Origin: Lithobates sylvaticus
Taxonomy: Eukaryota > Chordata > Amphibia > Anura > Ranidae
Direction of reading: 5' to 3'
Length of the DNA stretch: 64,000 nucleotides
Assembly: GCA_028564925.1 (NCBI GenBank)
Contig: CM053026.1
Location: 644,575,854 to 644,639,853 of the forward strand
Below are positions 11,141-22,121 of this stretch, piece by piece (the stretch's first letter is position 1; each line of letters opens with the position of its first letter). A program made the translations under genes and the position numbers. The notes under the pieces were generated by a model that had not been told where the DNA came from, did not search any database, and saw only the letters and a list, made by a program, of their open reading frames with translations.

Positions 11141-13239
11141 ATGCAAGTGAAACAGGCCATCGTAAGGCTTCAAAAATGAAACAAATCCATCTGAGAGATA
11201 GCAGCAACAGTAGGAGTGGCCAAATCAACAGTTTGGTACATTCTGAGGAAAGAAGAATGCACAGGGGAGCTCAGCAACATAAAAAGGCCTGGACATCCAC
11301 AGAATACAACAGTGGTGGATGATCATAGGATCCTCTCTATGGTGAAGAAAAACCCATTTACAACATCCAGACAAGTGAAGGACACTCTTGAGGAGGTAGG
11401 CGTATCATTGTCAAAAACGACATTAACCACTTGCCGACCAAGGACGTCATATGACGTGCTTGACTTTGAGTGGTGATATCTGAATGATGCGTGCAGCTAT
11501 TGGCATCATTCAGATATCATTCTTTCCGGCCGGCGATTCTGTGCACCATAAGAACGATCATAGCGGCAGTTCCGCCGCCTGATCGTTCTTATAGGCAGCG
11601 GGAGGGGACGTCCCCCCCCTCCCGCCGCCATCCGGTGCTTCTCCGGGCTCTCCCGTGCCATCGGGGGCCCGGAGAAAGAATCGCTCACCGCCGGATGACG
11701 AGCATAGAGATTTCCGGTGACCAGATGGTCACCAGTCATCTCTATGACCGTCGGAGGCCCGGGCGCGACGTTAACGCCCGGTAACCGGAAGTAAACAAAG
11801 CCGCAATCTCATGCTTTCCAGCCTGGAGGAGAGATGTGGGGTCTTATTGACCCACACATCTCTCCATAAAGAGGACCTGTCATATACATTCCTATTACAA
11901 GGGATGTTTACATTCCTTGTAATAGGAATAAAAGTGATCCAAAAATTTTTTTTTTTAAAAGTGTAAAAATAAAAAAAATTAAGTAAAATAAAAATAAATA
12001 AATAAAAAAAAAAATTAAAACGCCCCTGTCCCCTGTAGCTCGCGATCAGAAGCTAACGCACACGCAAGTCCCGCCCGCATATGTAAACGCCGCTCAAACC
12101 ACACATGTGAGGTATCGCCGCGTGCGTTAGAGCGCGTGCAACAATTCTAGCACTAGACCTCCTCTGTAACTCTAAACTGGTAACCAGTAAAAAATATTAA
12201 AGCGTCGCCTATGGAGATTATTAAGTCCGAAGTTTGGCGCCATTCCACGGTTGTGCGCAATTTTAAAGCGTGACATGTTCGGTATCTATTTACTCAGCGT
12301 AACATCATCTTTCATATTATATAAAAAAATTGGGCTAACTTTACTGTTTTGTTATTTTTTAATTCATGAAACCGTTTTTTATCCAAAAAAAAGGCGTTTG
12401 AAAAATTATTGCGCAAATACCGTGTGAGATAAAAAGTTGCAATGACCGCCATTTTATTCCCTAGGGTGTCTGCTAAAAAAAACGTACTCAATGTTTGGGG
12501 GTTCTGAGTAATTTTCTAGCAAAAAAATGATGATGTTTACATGAAGGAAAATAGGCCAAAATAGGCCAGGTAAGCAAGTGGTTAAAGAGAAGACTTCATG
12601 AGAGCAAATACAGAGGGTTCACCACAAGGTGCAAACTATTTATCAGCATGAAGAATACAAAAGCCAGATTCGACTTCTAAATCTAAAAAGCAAGACCAGT
12701 TCTGGAAAAACATTCTTTGGACGGATGAAACTAAGATTATTCTGTACCAGAATGGCGGGAAGAGAAAAGTGTGGAGGAGGCTTGGAACACATGCATGGCT
12801 TCAAGTGGCACTGGGTCATTGGTGTTTATTGATGATGTGACAGAAGACAGAAGCAGCCTGATGAATTCTGCAGTGTTTGGAGATATACTGTAAGCCCACA
12901 TTCAGCCAAATGCAGCAAAGTTGATTGGACGGCGCTTCACAGTACATATGGACAATGATCCAAAACACAATGCAAAAGCAACCCAGGAGCTTTTGAAGGA
13001 AAAGAAGTGAAATATTCTGCAATGGCCGACTCAATTATCGGATCTCAACCCAATTTAGCATGCATTTCACGTAGGCAAAACTAAAGGCAGAAAGACCCAC
13101 AAACAAAGAACAAATGAAGACAGCTGCAGTTAAAGCCTGGCAAAGCATCAGAAAGAAGGAAACCCAGTCTTTGGTAATGTCCATAGGTTACAGACTTCAG
13201 GCAGTCATTGCCAGTGAAGGATTCTCAACAAAATATTAA
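11141..13239 (+). pseudogene. Tc1-like transposase, interrupted and decayed
   Basis: This is the remnant of a cut-and-paste DDE transposase. The N-terminal part (11141-11422) encodes the paired-type DNA-binding region, with GVAKSTVWYILRKEECTGEL-like and NPFTTSRQVKDTLEEVGVSL text. A TTAA-flanked element then interrupts the gene at codon text KTTL, and the frame resumes at 12586 as KRRLHESKYRGFTTRCK. Further on, GSLVFIDDVTEDRS, RRFTVHMDNDPKHNAKATQE and a terminal STKY are recognisable. VHMDNDPKH keeps the second catalytic Asp. Several stops and frameshifts lie in the C-terminal half (for example after ARFDF and after LKEKK), and the SPDLNPIEH motif is degraded to SDLNPI followed by a stop. It cannot encode an active enzyme. 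Confidence 0.85.
11427..12581. mobile_element. TTAA-flanked element nested in Tc1 transposase
   Basis: The ends CCACTTGCCGACC and AAGCAAGTGG are flanked by TTAA (11423-11426, 12582-12585). Removing the element with one TTAA restores the Tc1 codons exactly (KTTL then KRRLH), so TTAA is a true target-site duplication. TTAA duplication is diagnostic of piggyBac (also Kolobok) transposases. The interior shares blocks with the copies at 4967-6465 and 22122-23984. No transposase frame is present. Confidence 0.85.
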
Positions 13240-13493
13240 AAGTTAACATTTTATTTATGATTATATTCATTTGTCCAATTACATTTGATCCCCTGAAAAT
13301 GGGGGGACTGTGTATAAAAATGGTTGCAGTTCCTAAAATTTGTACTTGATATTTATGTTCAACCACTTGAATTAAAGCTGAAAGTCTGCACTTCAAATTA
13401 ATTTGGATTGTTTCATTTTAATTTCATTCTGGTGGCATACAGAGCCAAAAGTATGATTTTGCCTGTATCCAAACATATGTGGACCTAACTGTA

Positions 13494-15100
13494 GGTATCG
13501 TAATTTATTGCTGTGTGCAGGACAAGGTGTATTCTTTGAGAATGTGCGTGTGTAAAACACGCGTCGGGAGGGACCTACGCGCTGACGTCATGCCACCGTG
13601 CCCGTGTGCTCGGAGTGCCGGCCGCCATTGTGGTGAGCCTTTTTTATACAGTTTGTTGGTTCCTATGATGGGTATTCCATGCTGTTAACAAGAAACGGGG
13701 AGGAGTACCTGTTATAGAGATTATATTGAAGCTCCCATATACCTTGTTTCTAGTGGGTGCATACTTGGGTGGAGGCTCACTTGCACTGGATTTCTTCAGC
13801 ATCACTTGGTGGAATTTGCTGGATGTTGGTTTTGCTTTTGTTTTTTTATATCTCTGGTATAGTACACTAGTGTCCAAGCACTGAAGGATAGTTTCTATAT
13901 ACGGAGGAGACTTTTTATTCCAGATTGATTTCATCACATCAATATTTGGACTTTTATTCATTATAAGCAGCGCTCCAAATAATGCAACAATATATAACAT
14001 TTAGCTGTACAAAAAAAATAAAAAAGTTTCCATGTGCAAAATAGAACTCAATCTTAATAATGTAACACCAAAAAATCATAAACAGTCCATAAGTGGAAAA
14101 CAATCCAATGAAGGAATGTTCTGTGCGAAGTGAAGTATCCATCACCAGAAACACCCTCACACTCAGGCTTCTTACCAGATGTCCAGGACCACAGATTATA
14201 ATGGTCAAACAAGCAGCAGCAAGTTTTTTCCAGGAGGGTAATCATCACATAGATCACAGCTCGTATAGAGGACACTCACAATAATAAACAAGGAAAACTC
14301 CCATAGTTCATGAAGCCCATCATGATGTAAAAGAGTTTAATTTAAAAATGGCTACAATTACCTGAATACAAAACATAGACAGCAATTGTTTGTATAATAA
14401 AAAAGCAGCAGGCTGTCGGCTTCGAACACTACCGCTGGTTAGTGGTCGGACGTGTGTGTGATGTTGTCGATGTTGTTGAATGGTAGTCCATTCCCTGATG
14501 CATTTTGTCAACAAGACGTTTTTGGAGGACCTTGATGATGCCCTGTGAGAGGGGCAAAACGCGTTGACACAAATTCCGTTTCCCTAACCAAGCACGTCAC
14601 GTCCACCACCCGTGGAATGCACTTCGAGCTGCGGCGAACCCAGAAGAGCCCTATCAGTATGCAAAGTGTGATGTTGTCTGAGACTCTGTAAGTGTAATTT
14701 TATATGAGAACTCTTTCCTTTTATTGAGCCTGGTGGAAATACGAGTTTTATATGCAGTAGAACCAGCAAGTTAGGAGTATAGAAAGGAAAAAGAAGATCT
14801 GTGGTACCCCCACCGCCAGTTATAAGCGAGTTTGACCCCCAGACTGGAAAGCTGAGGGTCCATTTTTTCTGGTGAGTAGGGGTGCAAGAGGGGTGTATGC
14901 CACACTTCATGACATGTCTACCTGGAGCACGTCAGCACTTTTATCATGAACTTTTAAACACTGAGCACTTTATTGGAGGATGGATGTTCATAAAATGGTT
15001 CACTTTTGAATTTAGAATATTTATCACAGTTTTTTGTTGGACTAACTTGTTTAATATATATACAGTATCTATGCAGCTACCCGATTGCTAGTAAATTTAG
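13494..15100. other. Probable interspersed repeat, unassigned
   Basis: No gene is recognised. Stretches such as 'acacgcgtcgggagggac' near 13558 and 'gaggggcaaaacgcgttgac' near 14549 look like repeat termini often seen in repeat-rich vertebrate DNA, but I could not define element ends or a family. Open frames on both strands have no recognisable motif. Confidence 0.3.
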
Positions 15101-15109
15101 TTTGCCAGG

Positions 15110-16140
15110 CGGTAGTTGCCCTGGTTAATTGTTAGTAGATCCACTGATTCCTCTCTAGTTCTGGACTTGCTGCACCTTCTCTCTTCTGTCGCTAGGTGGT
15201 GTTATGCTGGTGACATTAGATAGACATTAGATAGATATAGGGCTTAGCAAGGTCAGGTTATTAATGGATAGGGTGTCTCAGCCAATTAGCGGGGGTTTCT
15301 TTAGTCCCTTGGCCTACTGGGAGGGCCTATTTATTTGGGAGGAGTCAGGTGATTGGGGTTCTGTGCCACCCAGACGGCTGTGTGTTATGCTGCCCTGGGC
15401 TGCTAGACCGGAAGGCTGAGGCCTTTCCCAGGGACAACTGGCTGTTAGGCTGTCTGAGATCCTATCCAGAAGCAGGAGAAGCAGCGCAGGGTTGGGACTG
15501 CAGGATTGGAGTCCAACAGAGAGTAATGGTTCAGCCAGATGGGGAACCAGTTGTGGTCGGAGGTAGAGGGGAAGCTGTCACCACTATGGGACCATCCACC
15601 TTATTACCAGGGACCACTGTGAGCCAGTACCAGAGCAGTCTTCTCACCTGCTGGGGACGGTGAAGAAGTGGGAAAACTTCGGCAAGTGCCAAGCCAGGGA
15701 CCCAGCGGGTCAGCAGGGGTGACGCTTGAGGAGTATCTGTCAGTGCCAAGCAAGGGACCCAGCAGGGAACTGGAGGTGACGCTTGAGGAAGATACTGAGT
15801 CATGTACGTGAAAGAGCTCAGGGGATCCAGAGTCTAGTGAGAGACTGGGAGCTTTGTGAGTAAAGACCTACAGTGAGAGAATGTAGAGTGCAAGGAGAAC
15901 TATTCTGTGTTGCCAATAGTTAAGTAAAACTACAGTTAGTGACTGTTACAAGATTGTTGCCATAGGACACAGCGGTCCTACCTATACAGAAGTGGTATCC
16001 GGCTGTATAACTGTCTACCTATAGAAGTCTTGGAGTCTGCCAATTATCATTGCATCTACCTAAGGGTGTCCTGACCCTAACCTGCTCTCCCACAGTTCTG
16101 TTAAGAGACAATAAATCTCTTTTGCATTCAAAAAGTGTCT
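15110..16140. repeat. Unassigned repeat, possibly a solo LTR-like unit
   Basis: The stretch is GC-richer than its surroundings. It has a short internal tandem repeat at about 15680-15790 (sharing 'gtgacgcttgagga') and ends with an AATAAA-type signal near 16110. The layout resembles a decayed solo long terminal repeat, but no matching second copy or duplicated target was found. The open frames in it look like chance. Confidence 0.25.
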
Positions 16141-16461
16141 GGTGCCCATCACTCCATTTTGCATCACACCTACCATGCCTTGTAACCCACTCTACAAAGA
16201 CAAATGTCAGCTATCCCTGACTCTGGAGGTCACCATTAGGCCTTTGGAAGTCCGGGACCTTGCTACATCTTTATACATTTTATTTTTTTTTGGTTTATCA
16301 GAGAATGTGTTATACACTGTGTGTGCTGTGGTAATATTTGTAATTTATAAATTAGCCTGCCTTAGCTTGAGAGCAGCCAGGAAATCCAGGTTTCATGTGT
16401 GGGCACCTGGAATGTTTTATTAAAACCATCAGTATTGCTATTTTTTTTTAACTTTTATTAC

Positions 16462-16753
16462 CTTAGTCTGGAGTCTTTAAATGTGTCCAGATATTCTGGG
16501 TAGCTCCATGCTATTTTTTCTCCTTTACATCTCAGCTCCATGCTCTGCCCTGCAGACATAGTAAGCATCGGTGGGGGTTTCTGGAAACGGCCTTTGTCCA
16601 TGACTTGGGTCATGATGGATTGCACTTTGGTGATGGGTTCTGTGGATTCCTTTAATTTAGTAACTTTTGGTTTCAGTTTCTTTATCCCTGGTTTAATCTT
16701 ATTCTCTGCTGGTTCTTTTGGCCTTTTACCTTTAGCTGCAGGTTGACCAAGTG
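16462..16753 (-). CDS. PDGFRL: PDGFRL coding exon 2
   Basis: This exon encodes the N-terminal mature region of platelet-derived growth factor receptor-like protein, a secreted immunoglobulin-superfamily protein of about 375 residues in mammals. The translation starts LGQPAAKGKRPKEPAENKIK, a basic Lys/Pro-rich stretch. It continues with QSIMTQVMDKGRFQKPP, then the first Ig-like strand with the Cys in MELRCKGEKIAWSYPEY, and ends LDTFKDSRL. This matches what I recall of human PDGFRL (KNKRPKEPGENRIKP, MQVLDKGRFQKP, VELRCKGSRIGWSYPAYLDTFKDSRL). The acceptor is TTTTATTTGTAG just above 16753 and the donor is GTAATA from 16461. The exon starts with two bases completing a split codon and ends with AG of the next split codon, expected Ser as in human. 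The reading frame runs past the acceptor into the intron, but that extension is not coding. The remaining exons lie left of the window. Confidence 0.93.
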
Positions 16754-16759
16754 CTACAA

Positions 16760-17900
16760 ATAAAAGTAGAGAAAAAAACATGAATTACTATGATAAAATG
16801 TAATGAAAACACATTTATTGGATATTATTTAAAAACAAGCGCAGAGATATGGTGGATCAAACATAGGTGCTCATTTTCAATTTGTCATGGCTGTCCTTTG
16901 CAATTGATAACATTTTGTACATAGGTATATAAAGTGCAATGGCAATAAAATGTTTATGCCATGTAAGTATAAAGCATTGATCCAACTAAAAATAATTAAC
17001 AAAACTAGTTATCAAAGTTGAAAACAAAAATACAAAACTGCTTTTTGAAATTGAATGATATGTTTGTTAATGTGTACTGTATGCTCAGGCATAACCCCCA
17101 AACCCCTAAACATTATTTTTTTCTCTTGCTTGTTTATTTTTTTTTTTAGCAATAAGCAGCTTTTTTTACTCCCTGTTTCTTCATCAGCAGGCTAACAAAA
17201 TTCTTGCTGCTGCTGAAAGCTCAATTTGTAGGATGTAGGCACACCCCCAGAACTATATCTCCTAAGAGCCTTTTTCCTACACAGTGTGGGCAGGCTCCTG
17301 AGAGTCAAGGCAGCAGCATTAATTTTCTTGGAAAGAAAATAATGAATAGATGCACATGAAGTAGGACAGAGAGTAGAACAGACAGACCATCAGGGTATAG
17401 ATGGAGTTCTGTAGCCCTGGGATTGCAACACTAGGTCAGATTTTATTAAAGCAGAGGAATTCTGTCAGCGCAAGCAGAACTTTTTACGGGCACACTAGAT
17501 TTCTGTCAAATCGACAGGTATTTTCTGTACTTGTGCAGTGTTTGTATCTACGTGAGTTCCACGCTTTATTACATCTTCGTTACCATGGAATTTTTCATTT
17601 TTCAGCACTGTGATACTTTGACTGGCCATCGCTCTGTCATGCAGAACTGTATCCAGATTGATGTTATATTATTTTTCGTGACAGATAGAGCTTTCTTTTG
17701 GTGATATTTAACAACCACTGGGTTTTTTTTTCTCTATTATTTTCTATTTTATGTTAAAATAAATATGCCAGGACAGAATGAAAAAAAAACACCCTAAGAT
17801 TATCTTATATTTTGGAACATTGTGGAACATTTATTTTTTGGAAATGAAGAAACATGCTGTTATTAATTGGATTAAAACATGTGGCTTGGTAATGGTGCAC
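16760..17900. other. Intron 1, 3' end; one TTAA-family fragment
   Basis: Mostly unassigned AT-rich sequence. Positions about 17640-17730 resemble the TTAA family ('gagctttcttttggtgatat'), but no termini remain. Confidence 0.4.
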
Positions 17901-18078
17901 TAAATACTAGGGTTGCACCGATACCACTTTTTTAAGACCGAGTACAAGTACCGCCGATACTGATTACCGACACTTTTTTTAATGTCACGTGACAGTGGCA
18001 CTATTGTGCAGCACTGATGGGGCGTGGACTGTGTCAGTAGTCTTTAATTTTTTTTAATTTTTTACAATTTATTATTTA

Positions 18079-18182
<104 letters not shown>

Positions 18183-18607
18183 TTTTACAATGATTTCTTT
18201 TTTTTTTTTAGGGTGGGGTGGACAGTCAGTATTTTTTTTTATTATTTAAAAAATTATACTTTAAAATATTTATTTATTAAAATTTTCTGAGGATAGAGAT
18301 TCCCCAGTCCCTTTCTTGGCAGCCTCAACTGCACTGAACACGAATGGACAGCGGCTCCTCTCTCCATTCATAAACATAAACACAGTTTATGATGCTCAGT
18401 TATGTGAATGGACAGAGTCATTGATCACTAACTATGTTCATTCAGAAAAGGAAGGAGCTGGTAAATTACATATTTAACGGCTCCTTCCTCTGATCTCCAT
18501 CTTAAAAGATCTGGGACGGAGGAAAGGAGGAGCACACAGAGGGGAACTGGAGGAGGATGGGGGGGACCGGAGGAGGACGCAGAGGGGAGCCGGAGGAGGA
18601 TACAGGG

Positions 18608-18802
18608 GACACTCAGGGATGATAGGTGCGGTGGAGGAGGAAGTTATAATCACTGAACTCCCTGTGTGGCTTTCAATAAAGCAGCTTAAAGCCACGGAGG
18701 GGAGAGGAGGAGAAGCAGCTGTCAGCTGCTTTATTGAAAGCCACACAGGGAGATCAGTGATTATAACTTCCCCTGCCACTGCACCGATCATCCCTGAGTG
18801 TC
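18608..18802. repeat. Hairpin inside hAT element
   Basis: Arms 18608-18686 and 18724-18802 (79 bases each) are near reverse complements, for example GACACTCAGGGATGAT against ATCATCCCTGAGTGTC. Overlapping open frames on both strands with the same peptide (PVWLSIKQL) result from this symmetry. Confidence 0.85.
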
Positions 18803-18910
18803 CAGGTATCCGACTAGGCATCCGGAGCATTTGCTCCTGCAAGTACTCCTGCAAATACTCGGTATCGGCACTGATACCAATACTAGTATCAGTGCAACCC
18901 TACTAAATAC

Positions 18911-20008
18911 AATGCACACAATGCAGGACATTTACAAAGGAAGGAGGAGGTAAGGGGTTAATGTACAAGTCACATAAAGTGGGAGGATAGAAATGTGCGG
19001 GATGAGGAAGCTAAAAGACTGGAGATCATTTCTATAGAGATGTTGAATGGATTAAACTTTAATTAAATATTCTGCTGCTGCCGCTAATCCCTGCTTGTTC
19101 AGAAACAAATGAATGACTTTTCACTGTCTCCCCTTCCTCTGCTGTATGGGAAAGGGATGTAAACACATAGATTCCATCATGTGATCACCATGATTGGTCG
19201 CTCTTTGACCAACCACAGTGATCCTAAGCTACAGAGCCCCTTCGATCGATTCTGTACACAGAGCCTGTGAATGGAGCCGCCCAAGGATGGCTCAATTCAC
19301 CGACATTAACCAGTGTATTTGCTCCCCATTGACTATTTCTGAATTGATGTTTATAAACTTCACTCCAACAATAGACTTCTAATAATTAGTAATGTAAAGG
19401 TATAAAACATAGGGAAAGTGCATGTATTTTGGAGATGTGCTGCAGATTTATTTATTTTTGTCTTGAGATACACTTTAAGAATCAGCCTAGCGTATATTAT
19501 GCAATGTAGAATCAGTCTATGGGCTTGTATTCAATCACAAATGAAATGTGAAAATGATCTAATTGAATTCACATTTTTGAAAGCTACTGCTATCAGTCAT
19601 ACGCCGGCAACATATACCGGTACTATCATATACTATTGGCTATTGAACAAAGAACATTAAAACCACGATTGATGTTATCATTTTTAGACAGTCTATGCAA
19701 AGCCTACATTTCTCAATAACTAACAGAGACTAAATAATGATTCATCATAGTAGTACTCATGCCTGGAGGAGCTTCCAATGTCCCACCTAAAATCACGTAG
19801 AAATTAGGATTGAAGGTTTGGCAGAAAATAATCTATTACTAGAGGGTTCCTGTGCACATCAACTTTCAACACTCAGTACTAATGTTATTATTGTGGTCAT
19901 GTAATTGAATACTGGGGAGCACACTGTTGGCAAATACTTATTATTTGGGACTTTACAGTGAAATAGTTTGCACAAAGTAAGTTTCTACTAAGGAAAGTTT
20001 TGATAACA
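18911..20008. other. Intron 1 sequence, nothing recognised
   Basis: AT-rich intronic DNA with no element ends, RNA genes or coding exons seen. Confidence 0.35.
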
Positions 20009-20392
20009 CTAGAAGTAATCCTTTGCATATATAGGCCATAAGAAAAGCCTTTTAACAAAATGGCAACATTTAGTACTCATAAATAAGTAAACCTTTAGAA
20101 CAGGACACACAATGCAGGAAACAATGGCCAACAACATGGCCAAATTGATGAAGCTTTTAGGCTGGTGTCGGCAGGACGATCTGTCTAACGGAGAGCTAGT
20201 CTCTCCAATGGCCATGATAAAAAATATTAATATTAAACATAAAGCAGTAGTCCTGGGTTTCTTAAATCCCCTGATATTTTGGACATAGTGTACATCCTCC
20301 ATATCTGCCTGCATTTTATTTATTAGCTTATCAAAAAGGAAACATTCTGTGATTTGAACTATCAAACACAAATATAGGAGAGTTCTTCTCAC
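20009..20392 (-). other. Unassigned 127-codon open frame with two hydrophobic segments
   Basis: The frame starts MRRTLLYLCLIVQITECFLF. It has two plausible membrane spans: TTALCLILIFFIMAIGE at about residues 48-64, and FINLAMLLAIVSCIVCPVLK at about 81-100. I do not recognise a family. A stretch inside it (ACGATCTGTCTAAC with flanking bases, about 20166-20212) is repeated in the same orientation at about 20413-20458, so the frame overlaps a local direct repeat. With AT-rich sequence, chance hydrophobic frames are common. It may be a chance frame or a retrocopy remnant. Confidence 0.2.
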
Positions 20393-20458
20393 TTTGTGTC
20401 CAGTAAAATGTTGTTGGCAGGACGATCTGTCTAACAGAGAGCTAGTCTCTCCAATGGA

Positions 20459-21190
20459 GCCCTAGTCAGTAGTAAAACATGACAGATCGCATATGATTTG
20501 CACTGCAGTGCGGTGCGAATCATATCCGATTTCGGACATCGCAGCAGTCTGAACCGGCCCTAAAACAGAACATATATTAATTACACAGGTTCTGTGGCTG
20601 ATTAAGGTGTTAATTGAACTCACTTGGTGCCTTATCTGCATTAAAATAGCCTCAGAACCTGCGTAATTAACACTGTATGTGTTCGGGTTTAAAGGGATGA
20701 GGTGGCAACATAATTTAAAAGTTTTGAAATAAAAGTGCTGCTTAAGCACAAACACCATGCTGTTATTATCCAGAAAAGCCTCTTATGTGCACTTCTCTGA
20801 TTTAGTGTGCCTCTTTCTTACTGGGTTTATTCCTGTTTTATTTCTTTTCCAATGAATGGGGAAGGCAGGCTCCAGTAAAACTAAATTTTGTCTCATGGAT
20901 CTGACTTTTTTTTGCCTCTGATCACAGCTGCATGTTAGCTAATGTGCCCATGTAATAAAATGAGTTTACATGCATATGCTTCTAAATGCCATAAATGAGC
21001 ATGATTATGAGCATGCTCCAAAACAATCATTTTTTAGGAGTTTTCTACCAGATTAAAATACAAAGATCAAGCATAGCAATAGTAGTAGTAGTAGTAAGTG
21101 AGATCATTTTTTTTTTGCCCATGTGTATGAGGCCTCAGAGAGGGGCATTGCCTTTTTGTTTTAATAATAGTTGGCATTTGTGATGCCTTT
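20459..21190. other. Intron 1 sequence with a repeat edge
   Basis: Around 20500-20575 the sequence ends in CTGAACCGGCCCTAA, resembling the terminus of a frog MITE, but the partner end was not found. The rest is unassigned. Confidence 0.3.
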
Positions 21191-21195
21191 TCTTA

Positions 21196-21623
21196 GGTCC
21201 CTTTCACACTGGGGCGGGAGCGGCGTCGGCGGTAAAGTGGCGCTTTACCATCGTTTTAGCAGCGCTATACGGCCACTAGCGGGGCGGTTTTAACCCCCCG
21301 AGCGGCCGAAAAGGGGTTAAATTCACCTGCAAAACGCTGCCGGAGCGGTGTTTCGCTGGCGGTATCACAGCGCTGCCCCGGTGGAGCGGTGCCCTGGTGC
21401 AGCGGTGGAGGAGCGGTGGAGGAGCGGTGGAGGAGCGGTAAGTTCACCGCTCCTTCACTGCTCCAAAGAAGCTGCTGGCAGGACTTTTTGTGACGCCCTG
21501 CCAGCGCACCGCTCCAGTGTGAAAGCCCAAGGGCTTTCACACTGGAGTGAATGGAGCCGCTTTTTTCAGGCACTATTTTTAGCGCTGTATCGCCTGAAAA
21601 AGGCTGGCAGTGTGAAAGGAGTC
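21196..21623. mobile_element. MITE with GGTCCCTTTCACACTGG ends
   Basis: The ends GGTCCCTTTCACACTGG and CAGTGTGAAAGGAGTC are flanked by TTA (21193-21195, 21624-21626). It is closely related to the element at 30512-30942: GC-rich, with repeated 'gagcggt' motifs. There is no coding capacity; a TTA duplication would fit PIF/Harbinger. Confidence 0.65.
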
Positions 21624-21627
21624 TTAA

Positions 21628-22117
21628 AGTGATTGTACAGTCTTATTTTATTTTCTATTAAATAACAAACATATCATACACACCTGCCCTGTGTAGTGGT
21701 TTTGCACAGGGCAGCCCGGATCCTCCTCTTCTCAGGTCCCTGGCTGGAGCTCCTGGCCCCTCCCTCCTGCTGAGTGCCCCCACAGCAAGCAGCTTGCTAT
21801 GGGGGCACCTGAGTTGAGCTGCAGCTCTGTGTATCCATTCAGACACGGAGCTGTGGTTTGGCCTCACCCCTCTCTCTCCTGATTGGCTAACTGAGTTTGA
21901 TTGACAGCAGCGGGAGCCAATGGCGTCACTGATGTGTCTCAGCCAATCAGGAGGGACAGGCGAGACACTCATGAACATTGCTGGATAGAGATGGGCTCAG
22001 GTAAGTATTGGGGGGGGGGGGGGGGCTGAGGGGAGCTGCTACACACAGAAGTTTTTTTTTCATCTTAATGCATAGAATGCATTAAGATAAAAAGAACCTT
22101 CTACCTATACAATCACT
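21628..22117. mobile_element. TTAA-flanked MITE with AGTGATTGTA ends
   Basis: The ends AGTGATTGTACAG and TATACAATCACT are inverted and flanked by TTAA (21624-21627, 22118-22121). It abuts elements on both sides; the right TTAA is shared with the next element. A poly-G tract lies near 22012-22024. Confidence 0.65.
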
Positions 22118-22121
22118 TTAA

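Larger units (their letters stand above)
10333..13491 (+). mobile_element. Tc1-like transposon with two nested insertions
   Basis: The terminal inverted repeats CAGTTGGGTCCATATATATT and the complement of the right end ATATGTGGACCTAACTG are flanked by TA (10331-10332, 13492-13493), the Tc1/mariner target duplication. Without the nested MITEs (10650-11073 and 11427-12581) and their duplicated targets, the element is about 1.58 kb, normal for Tc1. It carries one decayed transposase. The nesting order makes it the oldest of the three elements. Confidence 0.9.

Noticed and set aside
15349-15803. Opposed 90-104-codon frames
   Set aside because: GC-richer repeat with an internal tandem duplication; no recognisable domain.
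16754-16781. Upstream extension of the exon 2 frame starting MFFSLLLFVA, which mimics a signal peptide
   Set aside because: It is the polypyrimidine tract and splice acceptor of intron 1; the true signal peptide is encoded by the exon at 57932-57986.
18474-18906. Two overlapping open frames on opposite strands with nearly the same peptide (126 and 95 codons)
   Set aside because: Both result from the hairpin inside the hAT element; the symmetry generates the mirrored peptide.
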